From Xiphophorus maculatus (Eukaryota > Chordata > Actinopteri > Cyprinodontiformes > Poeciliidae): a stretch of 64,000 nucleotides of DNA. Below, piece by piece: positions 37,501 through 47,655 of this stretch; position 1 is the first letter of the stretch; each line of letters starts with the position of its first letter. A program made the position numbers and the translations under genes. The notes beneath the pieces were generated by a model. The model had not been told where the DNA came from. It worked only from the letters and a program-made list of their open reading frames with translations, and made no database searches. The stretch is taken from the NCBI RefSeq assembly GCF_002775205.1, contig NC_036444.1, forward strand, positions 4,878,501 to 4,942,500. Reading direction: 5' to 3'.

Positions 37501-40500
37501 AACCGATATTTACAGATATCATAGGTATTTTTCTACTGTTCTGACACCTTCTGGGGAAAAAAACTTCAAGAGACAGAGGGCAACAATATGGGCATAGACA
37601 TTGATTGTTAATTTCGGCCCAGTTTTATTTATTGTGCCGATACCGATATATTAAAAATGACTAATATTGGCCAATACTGATGTTAGTAACGAGATATTTT
37701 TTGCATCCTTTGCCCGAAACGTTTTTTTACATTTTGGACCTACAATTGCTTAAATATTACTGTTCCACTATTACATGTTTAATTAATTATTTAAAAAAAT
37801 GTCACATACAATTTGTTTTTGCATTTTTATTTTCCAACTGAGCATTAAAGTTCACAGATTTGTGATTTTTAAGGATTAAGAGTGACTTATTGTTACATTT
37901 GATTCTATTTTCTAACATTTTAAAACACTAGAACTAACATGAACTCCAGTTTTTTTTGATTCAATATCTGAAGTCTAATTTATTTTACTGGTAACTTTCA
38001 TGACAAATTTGAAAGAAAAACATATTTTACATATAACAGCTTTAGTCTGTGAGTTTGTGTTGTGAACTGAACCCTAAAGTTAGTTTTTAAGTCCAGCTGC
38101 AGCTTCATTAACCTGATTCAGTGAAACGATGTTTGGTTTTCAGCTGTGTGAGCGAGTTCGGGTGGAGGTGGTTTCTCTCAGCTTGACGCCTGAGTCCCGG
38201 CTGGCGCGGGACGACACCGTGGTGCGTCTGTTTGTGGAGTACAACTTCCTGGATCTGCCCACCGAGGAGACGCCACTGTCGCTGCCCAAACCCCCACTGG
38301 GCCGCAGCATCAACTTCAACTACAGCAAAGGTCTGTAACTCCTGGATCATGCTTGGTTCTGTTCAGAGACTCTTGAGCTTCAGTTTTCGTTTTGAGCCAA
38401 ATTCTAGTTTCTGATGCTGAATTTAAACAGGAAGTTTGTTCTGTTAAAGATAGAAAATGGATTTAAGTCTACGTTCTCACTGCAGCCTGAAGTGACCCAA
38501 TCTGACTTTTTATCAAATCAGATTTTTTTGGCCAAAATTTTAAATTAACTTTATATTTTGGTCCATCTGATAGCGTAATTTTTTTATATTAAATGAGAGT
38601 TGCTCAGTATTTGAGTAGACTTTTCACCAAATACTGTTTTACTCTAACTTGAGTAATTTCTCGGATGGCTACTTTTTTCACTTTGACTTAAAATTATATT
38701 GAAGTAGTTCTACTCTTACTTGAGTCCAATTTTTGGCTACTCTGCCACCTCTGACTAAAACAGACTCTGATTCATCTGTATTTTGCCAAAATCAGTTTAT
38801 TTTGGTTGAAATCTGCAGCTCTGCATATTTGAATGTGCACAAATCCAGAGAGATTTTTTTTACTTACATAAAAAGGCTAGTTTGTACTGATAATCATCAG
38901 TTAAACTGGTTTAAATGTACATAATTTTACAAAAACAGATAAAGCCAACTTGTTTCACAGTTTGAGAGCGTAATTACAACCCCAGAAGAAATCCCATTAT
39001 GCTTATTGTTTATCTGTTTGTAACATTTGTTTGTTGGCTTGTTTGTGTTTCCGTAGTGATTCTTGTAGACGCAGAGAACAACTCGGCGAGGCGACGGCTG
39101 CTGAAGGAAGTCCTGCAGGGCCAAAACTCTCAGATGGAGAGGTAAGCAATATTATTATATTTAACTAAAACCAACAAATAACAAAAACTGGAATTGAGAA
39201 AACATTTTCATTAACTGAAATAAATAAAAACAGTAATTAAAGGGGAAAAAACTACAACTAACTGGAACAATATTGTGTATTTATAAAACTTCTGTTGAGT
39301 ATTCATTACCCATTTGATGTAAACATAATCACAATACTTTGACCTTTTAACCAAAGATTGAAAAAAACCAAACTACTGCAACTAATAAAAGCTCAACTAA
39401 AACTAAACAATATGTACCTAATAATAAGTAGCAAATCCACTCTGAAAACTAATTAAAACTAACTGAATTGGATAAACAAAAGGTCACAATAAAATAAAAC
39501 TATAAAGAAAAACCCAAAACTATTAAAACCGTGGAGGTCAGGAGATGAGAACGGTGAGACAGGAAGTGACATCGAGATGAGTTTCAAGTTTGCTATCTCT
39601 AACCAGATTACATGGAATGTATTTAGAATGGAAATACCTTTATTGTGTTGTATATATTATGACAGAATATATAAATAATAATAACAGTGTAAATGTCTTC
39701 AGGGAAGTGAACATTTATTGGCTTTAAGTCTGTTGGGAGGAGCTTTGAGTTTAAACAGGTTCATCTCCATATTCATTTTGTTTTTCCAGGAATATTCCTG
39801 TTTTTATGCATCAGATTGCTCTGGAAGTGTTTCAATGTTCAGTTAATCTCTTACTTTAATCTTCGAGTGAATAAAACATGATTCCTTGATGTGGCATTTT
39901 CCTCCAGCAGGATCTGGAGATCATATATGAAGGAAGGAAACCAGAGCCAGCTGTTAGGCTGCCAACGAAACAAAAGAAAAATCAACAAACCTGCAGGCCA
40001 GCCCCTGAGGAAGCTGCTTTGTCAAAGAGATTGATATTTAAATATACAATTTAAAAGTTTCAGGGAACTTTTAAATTTTAAACCAAACAAAAAACAAATC
40101 ATCATGAGAGCCTCAGTTTGATCAGTTTCTAGTTTTAGCATGAAATTAGATTTTATATCTTCATCGAATGGTTGAATGTATGGAAATTAGCCAAAGTTAT
40201 CATTTTGGCTCATTTTAGCTTATACACTGTTCCATCTGACCCTGTGTTGAATTTCTGGAGACAACTGTTTGTGATTTTCTACTAGATTTTAAACCAATCC
40301 CACATTTCAGAAAGGGAGGGACACACGTTTGTGTCACTCGCTGCGTTTCTGTTGCAAATGTGATCAAAACTTTGTTTATATTCTGCTAATGTTGAAAAAA
40401 CAAAACTTTGCAGTTTGCTGTGTTTTCATTAAATACGAAACACAATTAAAATCGCACGTGAATAAGTTTGATGATGATGATGATGCGTCTGCCAACAGAA

Positions 40501-40638
40501 TCCGGTTCACGGTGGTGAGCGAGCCGCCGGAGGAAGAGGAGCAAGAGAGGGAGTGTGAGGACGTGGGCGTGGCCTATCTGAGGATCCCAGAGATCCTGGA
40601 GAAACAGGCGGATATGATGGAGGCCAGCCTGAGCGGTG

Positions 40639-40701
<63 letters not shown>

Positions 40702-41422
40702 CCACACACTGAGAGTAAAAGGATCATCTGATTCAGCTCCGTCATTAAGATCTACCAGTTACGATTTGTAAAGTGGACTTGTTTCAATATGGCCGCTCTT
40801 CGTTTCAGCGGTAATAAGATGTGGTGAAAACATGTTTATTTTTACAGGAAGTCACACATGTAAGAGTTCATCTAAAATCAGCGTTACATGCAGTGCCTGC
40901 AGCTCTAAACTGAATAAATTGAAAATGGTGTTAGCTTGTGGAAAGTAAAGTTTAAATGATATAAGAGCTTATGAAAACAGATTTCATGGGCACCGCCATG
41001 TTGAAATTCCGACTTGTTAACTAAAATGTTATGTCAGGTTTGATGCCAGCTCCGTTCCCACTTCCCAGGTTTACTGGAAAGCAACATGACTCAAAGACCT
41101 GCACATTTTTATATTCAGATGCCTGCTTTAATAAATATTTTAAAGATTTGAAGAAGGTTGCAGATCTTTTTTCACCAACAAATAGTACTTCTTCCTGTAT
41201 TTTTTGTTTTTACTTTTTTTTGCTCCAAAATCTGCAGATCTGTCAGTTTCTTTGCTTATTTCTGCAGCTGTATCTCCGCTCTGCTGCTCATTATCTCCAT
41301 GTCTCTGTGTCACTGCAGTGCTGGACGTGGAGGACAGCAGCCAGGTGGTGGGACAGCTGACCGTGTCCATGGAGGGACTCCAGGCTCTGCGGGCCATCAT
41401 GGAGGACCAGGACCTGGAGTGA
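22581..41422 (+). CDS. rpgrip1l: RPGRIP1L (fantom), ciliary transition-zone scaffold, 25 coding exons
   Basis: Coding exons: 22581-22668, 23236-23380, 24661-24974, 26119-26218, 27133-27276, 27355-27460, 27975-28121, 28197-28270, 30076-30215, 30303-30409, 30494-30544, 31265-31444, 31551-31668, 32624-33076, 33528-33646, 33771-34104, 34625-34902, 34993-35091, 35898-35966, 36045-36183, 37035-37123, 38144-38330, 39057-39141, 40499-40635, 41319-41422. They sum to 3807 nt, 1268 residues, with every phase consistent. Residues about 45-570 are coiled coil; 572-722 ([18 protein letters not shown]) the first C2 region; 763-873 ([19 protein letters not shown]) the central C2; 1023-1098 an acidic linker (ASDSDDCIV); 1099-1268 the C-terminal RPGR-interacting domain ([21 protein letters not shown]). 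Family members anchor transition-zone complexes at the ciliary base (NPHP/MKS network). Human RPGRIP1L is 1315 residues. The acidic linker and [10 protein letters not shown] block favour rpgrip1l over its paralogue rpgrip1. No frameshift or internal stop was seen. Confidence 0.94.
22711..23061. mobile_element. hAT-like MITE in rpgrip1l intron
   Basis: Ends TAGGCCTGTCACAATAA and TTATTGTGACAGGCCTA (allowing one extra TTA) are near-perfect terminal inverted repeats. Flanks TCTATGTG and CATATGTA agree in the central five bases, a worn 8-bp target duplication. It begins 42 bp after the first coding exon's donor. Related fragments occur at 13230-13475 and 63690-63750. Confidence 0.8.
23455..23628 (+). 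mobile_element. LINE reverse-transcriptase fragment
   Basis: A frame reads [14 protein letters not shown], a degraded form of the CGVPQGSVLGPLLF block, preceded by a YLS...Q.V motif. A shifted frame then reads [10 protein letters not shown], the worn catalytic YADDT block. The Tc1-like element at 23629 is inserted right after it. Confidence 0.7.
23629..24174. mobile_element. Tc1/mariner-like MITE (CAGCTCTGG family), copy 2, with nested SINE
   Basis: Starts CAGCTCTGGAAAAATTTA and ends TTTTTTCCAGAGCTG, flanked by TA on both sides (23627-23628, 24175-24176), as in Tc1/mariner insertions. Its interior matches 10814-11180. A SINE interrupts it at 23932-24122, and the matching copy shows the empty site. 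Confidence 0.85.
23932..24122 (+). mobile_element. tRNA-derived SINE with 14-bp target duplication
   Basis: Begins GGGGTGTGCTGTGGTGGCGC, has an A-box-like TGGCGCAGGGG and a B box GGTTTGATTCC, and ends with an AATAAA-bearing, T-rich tail. It is flanked by direct repeats AAATCAGAGAAACT at 23918-23931 and 24123-24136. It is a retroposon, not a functional tRNA gene. Confidence 0.9.
24180..24620. mobile_element. Dispersed repeat (AAGTACTGAGTAACTGATC family)
   Basis: Phrases GGTAAAAAGTCTACTCAAGT, TACTGATCAAAAGATC and AAGTAGGAGTAGAGATACTT are shared with 28935-29280 (same orientation) and, reversed, 38570-38755. It occupies the end of the intron before the exon at 24661. No coding frame. Confidence 0.65.
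25099..25650. mobile_element. hAT-like MITE (GATATCGGTG family), copy 1
   Basis: Starts TAGAGATGTTCCAATC and ends near GGTGGAACATTGTG. Interior phrases GGGCAGATCTATTCAGTCTA and CTCAGATATCGGTGTTGG match the copy at 56995-57527. A poly-A run at 24995-25012 precedes it. Confidence 0.65.
25660..26090. repeat. Degenerate tandem repeat, unit about 30 bp, next to an exon
   Basis: Variants of CTGAATCTGTTCAGTCAGGA and of the linker GACCAACTGAAT recur about 13 times. The array ends about 30 bp before the rpgrip1l exon at 26119, so it supplies most of the upstream splice region. The 69-codon frame at 25878 is a repeat artefact. Confidence 0.8.
28332..28932. mobile_element. TA-flanked inverted-repeat element (CAGTGAACCCTCG)
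   Basis: Starts CAGTGAACCCTCGTTTTTCG and ends AGCAAGGGTTCACTG, flanked by TA on each side (28330-28331, 28933-28934). The length of 601 bp, TA target and inverted ends indicate a Tc1/mariner/pogo-superfamily non-autonomous element. The 71-codon frame inside resembles no transposase. Confidence 0.75.
29459..29905. mobile_element. hAT-like MITE (GATTAATCGTCTCAGCCCT)
   Basis: Right end ATTAATCGTCTCAGCCCT is a well-conserved fish hAT-type terminus; the left end GCAGGGTTACAGCTAACAAT is a worn partner. Flanking AGAAGATA and AGAAGTTA form an 8-bp duplication with one mismatch. Lies in the large intron before the exon at 30076. Confidence 0.65.
30835..31217. mobile_element. MITE ending 47 bp before an rpgrip1l exon
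   Basis: Shares AACTAACTTACAAATAACAC, CCACAGGAGCTTGTCAGTAA and TCTTGGTAAGATTTTGCAGTG with the family at 12440-12770 and 34390-34535. Its right end GATTTTGCAGTG is the reverse of the CACTGCAAATAC left end seen at 34394. The exon starts at 31265. Confidence 0.7.
31700..32300. repeat. Degenerate AT-rich repeat (CCAAACTAAATATTTAGCT)
   Basis: CCAAACTAAATATTTAGCT and variants recur more than 20 times at irregular 20-35 bp spacing across the intron before the exon at 32624. No open frame. Confidence 0.75.
33660..33710. repeat. ATCC microsatellite in a 124-bp intron
   Basis: The intron between 33646 and 33771 starts GTCATCCATCAGAACATCC and is largely (ATCC)n with the same CAGAACATCC interruption seen at 16670-16760. 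Confidence 0.75.
34390..34540. mobile_element. CACTGCAAATACACAAAATC MITE fragments (also 36395-36500)
   Basis: Left ends CACTGCAAATACACAAAATC (34394) and ACACAAAATCTTACCAAGC (36407) begin two truncated copies of the family at 12440-12770. Both lie in rpgrip1l introns. Confidence 0.65.
35190..35612. mobile_element. Inverted-end element with AATAGGTCACCTTT terminus
   Basis: Left end AAAGGGACTTATTA and right end TAATAGGTCACCTTT form imperfect inverted repeats. Interior phrases CTAGACCTGTCCTAACCTG and GTTACCTAGCAACCC link it to elements at about 46217-46670 and, reversed, 55380-55790. Confidence 0.6.
37440..37715. mobile_element. Degraded GATACCGATAT-type hAT relic
   Basis: Contains GATATCAGTATTACTG, AACCGATATTTACAG and GTGCCGATACCGATATATT, characteristic of worn hAT-like elements; termini not resolved. 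It lies in the intron between exons ending 37123 and starting 38144, the rest of which is AT-rich and shows no other feature. Confidence 0.5.
40338..40470. mobile_element. Repeat fragment 28 bp before an rpgrip1l exon
   Basis: GTTTTCATTAAATACGAAAC followed by ACAATTAAAATCGCACGTGA aligns with the 18420-18545 repeat (TTAAATAAGAAACACAATTA). The exon begins at 40499, so its branch-point region probably derives from this repeat. The acceptor itself follows a GATGATGATG run and has almost no pyrimidine tract. Confidence 0.6.
40641..40699. repeat. (CA)n microsatellite 5 nt inside the intron
   Basis: The splice donor GTGAG at 40636-40640 is followed at once by about 29 CA dinucleotides. hnRNP L binds CA repeats and can alter use of nearby donors, so repeat length could influence inclusion of the penultimate rpgrip1l exon. 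Confidence 0.95.
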
Positions 41423-41477
41423 AGCTGCAGCTCTTGATTTCAGGAGGATTCGGGTCACTGTTCTGTTGGTCCATCAG

Positions 41478-41483
41478 AATAAA
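41478..41483 (+). terminator. rpgrip1l: rpgrip1l polyadenylation signal AATAAA
   Basis: AATAAA 55 nt after the stop codon gives a very short 3'UTR. No other canonical signal occurs in the next few hundred bases except an AATAAA near 41985. Confidence 0.55.
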
Positions 41484-42082
41484 CAGAGAGTAAAGCGTCC
41501 TGGTTTTTAAACGTCCAGGAGAGACTTTGAACTGCACAGTGGGAATCAACCAGAGTGATTCTTTCAGCTCCAGAGCCTCAGCTGACAGGAAGCTCTCTGT
41601 AAATATGATTACTCCTTAATTTGTTAGAATCTCTGATCCATTTCCCGTCTTCAGATCTCTCACTGCTAATCAGACGAAGTCAGGACAGACAGGATAATGT
41701 CAAACACGGCGTTCTGCATTTTCTGCAGTCTGTGAGCTGTTTGGACTCAGGTTATCTGCAGAAGCTGTTATTCTGCAGGTTGGAGCAGCTCCTCTGGCAA
41801 GTCAGCCTCAGGTGGTTCCTCCTGCAGCGCCGACAGGTGAGAAAACACCTGAATGTTTTACAGTTTCACTTTCAATGACGAGAAACAAGCAAAACAATGC
41901 CTCATTTGATTTCATGTTTTTATACCAGACTTAGCAAACAGTCTCACTCTGTGCCTTAAATTATTTTGAACGTAGATTCTTCTAATAAATGTTTCTTCAG
42001 AATCCAAACATGTCTGTTCTGGAAAATGTTATTCTCTTTATTTCAAGACTAAACACACACGTTTTAAAAACCTTGTTGAAAG

Positions 42083-42560
42083 TAAGACTGGAGGATATTG
42101 GGTGAAAAACGTATCATATCAGCTTATATCAATAATTATTGATTATTTTATTTGTTTTAAATATCTGAAATATTGCCAAACTGGTGATGTGAACTTTCCT
42201 CTTTTATACAGCTTCCTTCCACGCTGTTGTTTTTAATTTTAAGCGTTTTTAAGGAATGGTGGCAAAACCTGAAACTGCTGCTGCGCAAGTTACTCAACAG
42301 GTTGTTGCTAGGCAACCCAGGAGTGAGTGAGCTGTTGATAGGTAACCAAAGAGTGAGTGAGTTAGTTGATATCACCAACCCAGCCTTCATCTCTCAGAAT
42401 GCTGTCGGTTCTGGATCAGAGTTCAGAGAATATTCCATAGATTGAATATTCAGTCAGAATATTCAATCTATAGAATTGGATATTTTATATATTGTAATAG
42501 ACGTATTGATCACATGTCTATCACAATATATATTTTTACTGATTTACTGTCCAGCACTAA
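42083..42560. mobile_element. hAT-like relic between rpgrip1l and nox5
   Basis: Left end CTGGAGGATATTGGGTGAAA and right end TTACTGTCCAGCACTAAG are worn inverted termini. Inside is a perfect 15-bp hairpin (42437-42451 and 42457-42471). Confidence 0.5.
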
Positions 42561-42649
42561 GTTTTAGCTAAAGAATTTAAACAGTGAACCGTTTTTCTGG
42601 GATTGTAGGAAATTTTAGTGGAGTAGCGTTTTCTTTTCCTCTGTAGAAA

Positions 42650-42828
42650 GGGAGAGTTGTAGATTGGGTTGCACGCGCTCGCGTCATGGAGCGGCGGCTC
42701 AGTGGGCGGCAGGATGTCGGCTGCAGCTGACTCGCCTCAGAACAGCAGCAGGAGAAGCAGAACCAGACGAAGGAGATCCGGAGCAGCAGCAGAACCCAAG
42801 CCGGACGGAGCCACTTCCACTGCAGCAG
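42650..42828 (+). other. nox5: CpG-rich candidate first exon of nox5 with an upstream ORF
   Basis: CpG-dense sequence (GCACGCGCTCGCGTC, GGAGCGGCGG) ends at GCAGCAG/GTAAAAC, a good donor at 42829. An ATG at 42714 opens 38 codons rich in serine and arginine (RTRRRRSG) and leaves phase 1 at the donor. Spliced to the acceptor at 47645 it gives two more residues and a TAA at 47650-47652, so it cannot be in frame with NOX5. It may be a 5'UTR exon with a short upstream ORF, or the start of another gene whose later exons I cannot see. The frame opening at 42686 stops after 14 codons. Confidence 0.45.
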
Positions 42829-44054
42829 GTAAAACTGACCTGAGAACAGTTTCCCTTTGAGAATAGAGCAGATTCAGTTGCTTTTACTGCAAAAGAGACT
42901 ACTTAAATTAATAAAAGACTGATTTTATGTTCACGATAAAATCCGACAATAACAAGAAATAAAATACAGAGAAAGGGTTGAATAGTTGTGGAACATTTCT
43001 GGTGGGTTTGATTCAGAATAAAAATTATACTACAAAGTTTTTGGAAAGAGTAACTGAAGAAAATGCTCTGCTAGATCCACTGTGGATTTCTCTGCAGCTC
43101 TGAAAGAACTGTTTGTGATCTGTAACTTCTCATCTGTAATTTTTTTTGCCATTTTCAGCTAAACTGAAAATGGCAATTAAAAGTTAGTCTTACCATAATG
43201 TCATTATTATTATTAAACATTTCAGATTCCCTAGTTATCCTAAAAAAAAGTCAAAAATATTCAGAAATATTTTAATATGCCACAAATGTATCATAACTAC
43301 AATAACTGCTGTGCACAATATTAATATCTGAGGGTTTGTTGCTGTTATATTGTGTCATGAATTAACAGTTTGCATGTAAGAAATCAATTTAATCTGTAGT
43401 AGAAGTTCCTACATGACTTGGTTGATAATTATTACTAGAATCAAAGTACCTAATAAGAAAATAAGGATATATTTATATATTCAACAGTAATGTCGCCACA
43501 TAATTTACTGACATACAGTCCCACTTTAAGCACAGTAAAATCTTCATTTTCCTCCTTTTAAACTTTTCTCCAAACATCTTCCAAGGTTTGTTTGTTCTAA
43601 TTAGCGCTGTTGCAAAGCTGTACGAAATCAAAAATGCAATGTTTTAATACAGAAAATTAAAACATGTTCCTATCTGAAGGATTGTGAATCAAATCTCTGA
43701 TTAAATAATAATTTCAACAAGATTTCTCTTTTCCAAAGCAAACCAATCAGGCATCAGTAAACATAATCAGCTGTATTGATCTGAGTTTGTTGGAAATAAA
43801 AACATGAGTGTTCCTGGTTCTGGTGTCAATGACGGCGGTGTTGTCTGCAGCTGATGTTGCTATGACAACGGCCTGTTCTTTAGTGTCGAACCGAAGGACG
43901 ATCAGCTGGCGCTGAAGGCTGAACGAACCGCAGCAGCAGATCGTCTCTGGGAACAGTTTGGAGTAGTGACGCAAACAATCAACCAATTTACTATTAACTG
44001 TTTATTGCTGGTTTATTAATTTAAAATTATTTCCAATATATTACTATTAACTTC

Positions 44055-44420
44055 CGTTCAGACCGCCTTTTAGTGTTGTAGTTTGGCCGCCGCCCAGCAG
44101 AGGGCGCCGCTGGTCATCCTTAAACGGAGCCAGTTGATCGATACAGAAACAAAGATGGCGGCCAGACCAGAACAGGAAAAAAGAAACATCCCAATCTGAG
44201 TCCGGTGTTTGATGCAAAATCCACTTTATGCGGTTCTGTTTAGAAATATAAACACTCGGCAAGCTGCTTAAATGAAGTTTGATCTTAATATCGCTCATTC
44301 AGCCCAGCTGCTTGATGGAGCAGCGTTATTAAAAATGTAATAACGTTGACGATAAGATAAATCAACTTGCATCCCTAGTTGGAAGTATTGATTATTGATA
44401 AATCAGAATATGTTAAGCTG
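44055..44420 (+). mobile_element. Dispersed repeat, pair with 58505-58870
   Basis: TTGTAGTTTGGCCGCCGCCC, GGTCATCCTTAA, GATGGCGGCCAGACCAGAAC and ATTCTGTTTAGAAATATAAAC-like phrases align in order with 58505-58700. No open frame is shared, so both are non-coding repeat copies. Confidence 0.7.
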
Positions 44421-44739
44421 TAGACAGAACTCTGAGTTGATATGATGGAGCAGCTGCTAGATGCAGAACAAGATGACTATCAAACGGCTGGACTGTTAAG
44501 GGAGAATAGAAGAAAATTTAATGAGTAGGACATGAGATCAACAGATGAATGGTGCGAGATTTAAATTGATTTTTTTTTTCTTTCAAAGAATTCAAACAGG
44601 GAGTTTTAACACAGTTTTTGAAACTACGTTTTGTCATGCTGACAGTGAACATAGTTTTCACATGTCCACTATTAAGGAAGAATAATTTAAAATTAACTTT
44701 GGTCAAAACGTTTGGCTCTCTCTTCCTTAAATTTCTGGG

Positions 44740-45255
44740 TCCTCTCAGCGAGCGGCGTGCAGCCAGAGTGGAACAACAACACTGCGCGTTGACGTCACAG
44801 AATCACAGAGTTTAATCCCATACAAAGCAACGCAGGAATCAATCAACAAAGCTGCAGAGGTACAGAGATATGCATTCTTTACCTTATACAGACAAAGACA
44901 GACAAAGACAAACAAAAAAACAAAACAAAGACGAACAAAAAGCAAAGACGCGTCTTTGGAGAGAGCCGATGGAAAAAAGCAAAAATAGTGGCCGCTCTCT
45001 GAATTTTTAGTGCTGACACTAAGTCTTATACTAAAGGTGTGTCTTGTCTTCTTAATATATGCACCCAAGGCGTTCCTCTAGTTGACCAACTGGAAACTCC
45101 CTTAGGCACCCAGAGAAACTTAGAAACTCCCCCTAATTTACGGCAAAGATCAAAGGGCCATCTGGTCTCTGTTAAAACAAAGAGCGAACAGCTACGCCCT
45201 GACCCCCTGTGATTCTACGGTCATCCCGGGCACAGAAAAAAACATGAGATTAGAT
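44740..45255 (-). mobile_element. LTR-like sequence, minus strand
   Basis: Read on the minus strand it shows an ordered set of LTR-like signals: TGTGCCCGGGATGACC near the start, a TATA-like GCATATATTAAGAA, an ATTAAA poly-A-like signal, then a GC-rich GTGACGTCAACGCG segment. No retroviral genes are nearby and no target duplication was found. It could be a solitary LTR or an unrelated unique sequence. Confidence 0.3.
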
Positions 45256-45404
45256 TTCACAGATAATACAGTTTTCAAATACATTCATCATTTAGTAGTT
45301 TTAAAATGAGATAATACAATCTTCAGTAAAAACATGGTATTAATACTTAGAAAAATGTCTTAGAAATTAAATGTTAGCGGTTTCAATCTTCTATGTTGTA
45401 TTAA

Positions 45405-45600
45405 GTTTTCACACCATCCCAGATGCTGGCCTCCGGCAGGCCTCCTCCAAGCTCAATTTATTGCCCTGCAGGAAATGCTAATTTTATGGCCTCCTATGGT
45501 CTGGCCGCACAGCGGGAGGCCCCTGCCTGTCTGAATGCCTGCTCATCTGGCCCAATCCCGAATGCTCAACACAAACCTGTTCAAAATAAAGAAATTTGTT
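45405..45600. other. Non-repetitive enhancer-like island in nox5 5' intron
   Basis: GC-balanced sequence with TTTATTGCCCTGCAGG, GCTAATTTTATGGCC and CTGGCCCAATCCCG stands out from AT-rich flanks. The 61-codon frame shows no family resemblance. Conservation is untested. Confidence 0.35.
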
Positions 45601-46216
45601 CAAAATAAAAGTGTTGAATATACCTTTTACACATGCCGTAAGATTAACTGTATTAAGCACTAAAAATAATCATTTTTCCTCAACACCACACTCCCACAAA
45701 ACACTTTGATTTTAATGCGATCTGGACATTTCTACCTGCTGAGTCCAGCAGATCAATTTGTTCTTGGACATCTGGGTTTTTACAGGAGTCATTCCCACTT
45801 TTCTGGAAAAAAAACAACAAATTTCTCTGCAGTTTTTCTGATAAGTGCCTAGATCACTTCACCAGCCCAAAGCATCTCCTGGTGGATGATCATGACTGAG
45901 TGGTGCTGAAAATCGCCTGCATTGTGTAATTGACTTTGGAGCAAAAAGTGTTTGGTTGAGGCGCAGTTTTCTAACCTATATGTATATATTTGACCCTATA
46001 TGGATTTGAGAAAATCATCTTGTTGTAACTTTCAAACCATCATTGGTAAGAAATAATCAGTCAGGAGTGCTGACATAAACATTTGCTGCATGTTTTCCCT
46101 ACGCTTCTTGCTCAATAAAAAAAAGCCATGAGAGACAAAACAAAAACTTTTTAAAAATATGGCAAATTTGGAACTGACAATAAAATGCCAATAACAAAGT
46201 CTGAAAGTAAAAATCC

Positions 46217-46670
46217 TTAAAGGGGACCTGTGATGCAAAAAACGTTTGTTTTTTTGTCCTGTTTTTTACATTTGTGTCCAATTCAAATTCAAATGCAATT
46301 CAAAAAGAGACAAGTGTTTTGTTGATGACTTACCAGCTGGAGACCACTTTCTGCATTCTTTTTGGCTGTGCAGGAGGCTCCACTTCTGCTTTTCGGAGAT
46401 GTATGGTTGTATAATTGTGCAGCTGTTTGCAGCTATTTTCACATATGAGTGTAAACGTTGAGTTGGCCAGCAGCAGCTTATTTGAATTTAAAGTGACAAG
46501 ACGCCCTAAAACAACTTATTCTGAAAGCAGCTCAAAATAGGCAGAACTGACTAAATTAAAATCTGATCATCTAAGGATGATTTTGTGCAAAATATGTATT
46601 GAAGATATTTTGTATTGCCCATAGACTGATCCTAGCCTGTTCAAGGAAGCATAATAAGTCACCTTATAAG
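46217..46670. mobile_element. Inverted-end element (AAAGGGGACCTGTGATGC)
   Basis: Starts AAAGGGGACCTGTGATGCAA and ends with AGCATAATAAGTCACCTTAT. Interior CTCCACTTCTGCTTTTCGGA matches, in reverse, the repeat at 55380-55790 inside nox5. Same group as 35190-35612. Confidence 0.6.
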
Positions 46671-47199
46671 CAACTTTCTCACCGACAGATCCAGAAACAT
46701 CAAAAAGTTCATTTGCGTTGCTCATGTAGAGCTGACTTAAATTTTGTTTCTGCACGGCTACAGTTTCCCTTCAGACACGAAAATCCACAGATCTCTGTTA
46801 TCCAGAACGGAAACGTAGTTCCTGTGTGACCTGACCCTAAAACGCTGAGTGCTGGGCGTCGGCCCACGGGGCATCGGAAAAAAACCTACACACTCAGGAT
46901 GACGGCTGTGTGTTTTGGACCGCATTCAGCTCTTTACTCAGTTCACATGAGAAGAATTTGTTCTTCAAGGAAAAACATCAATGGAACACAATGGATTCAA
47001 AGAGAATCAGATTATAACTGCTCTGTTCAAGCACCGAAAGAAATGCAAACAGAAGAAATCATATTAATCAGAATCCAACATTTTTTATCTCCAAACTAAA
47101 CAAACACCTTACATTCGTTTTGGAATATTCAAATTCAAACTGTACTGATAAATTATAATTGATTCAGTTCAAGTCTTTTTTTACACAATAATTTCTTAT

Positions 47200-47565
47200 G
47201 CAAGGCAACTTTATTTATATACTAGCTTTCAGCCAGAAGCAACTTCAACTTAATAACAACCTTCAAGATAAAACACGTCAAAACAAATTTAGATTAAAAG
47301 ATTTAGATTTAAAAGCTTTAAAATTAAATAAGGTTTAAAACAAACACAGTAGGAAGAAGCTTTGGGTTTGTATTTCAACAGCAAAGATGTTTAGTATTTT
47401 ATACTTTAGGGAGTTTATGTAGCAATTAGTAATAAAATAAAAGTGGCCCGAGATTGGCGCCTTGAGGGACCCCACATTTGATTCTTTTTTGGTCATATTA
47501 GCAATTAGCAACTGTTCCCAGCTGGCCAAATAAAATCTCATACACTTTAACCGTCTGGATCAATT
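47200..47565 (-). mobile_element. LINE remnant just before the first nox5 coding exon
   Basis: On the minus strand, 47476 down to about 47429 reads CGVPQGANLGPLLFYY, an almost intact reverse-transcriptase block. The 3' tail (AACTTTATTTATATACTAG on the + strand) lies at about 47205, so most of the region between was deleted. The fragment ends about 80 bp before the nox5 exon. Confidence 0.75.
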
Positions 47566-47655
47566 TAAAATGGGTCACCAGTGAAGAGTGAGATGAGCGA
47601 ATAGTGATGCCAGAAATGGTGGATAAACCTTTCTCTACACTGAAGGGTTTTAATC

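Noticed and set aside
22581..41422. Assignment to the paralogue rpgrip1
   Set aside because: The acidic linker with ASDSDDCIV and the C-terminal [10 protein letters not shown] and [10 protein letters not shown] blocks fit RPGRIP1L better than RPGRIP1.
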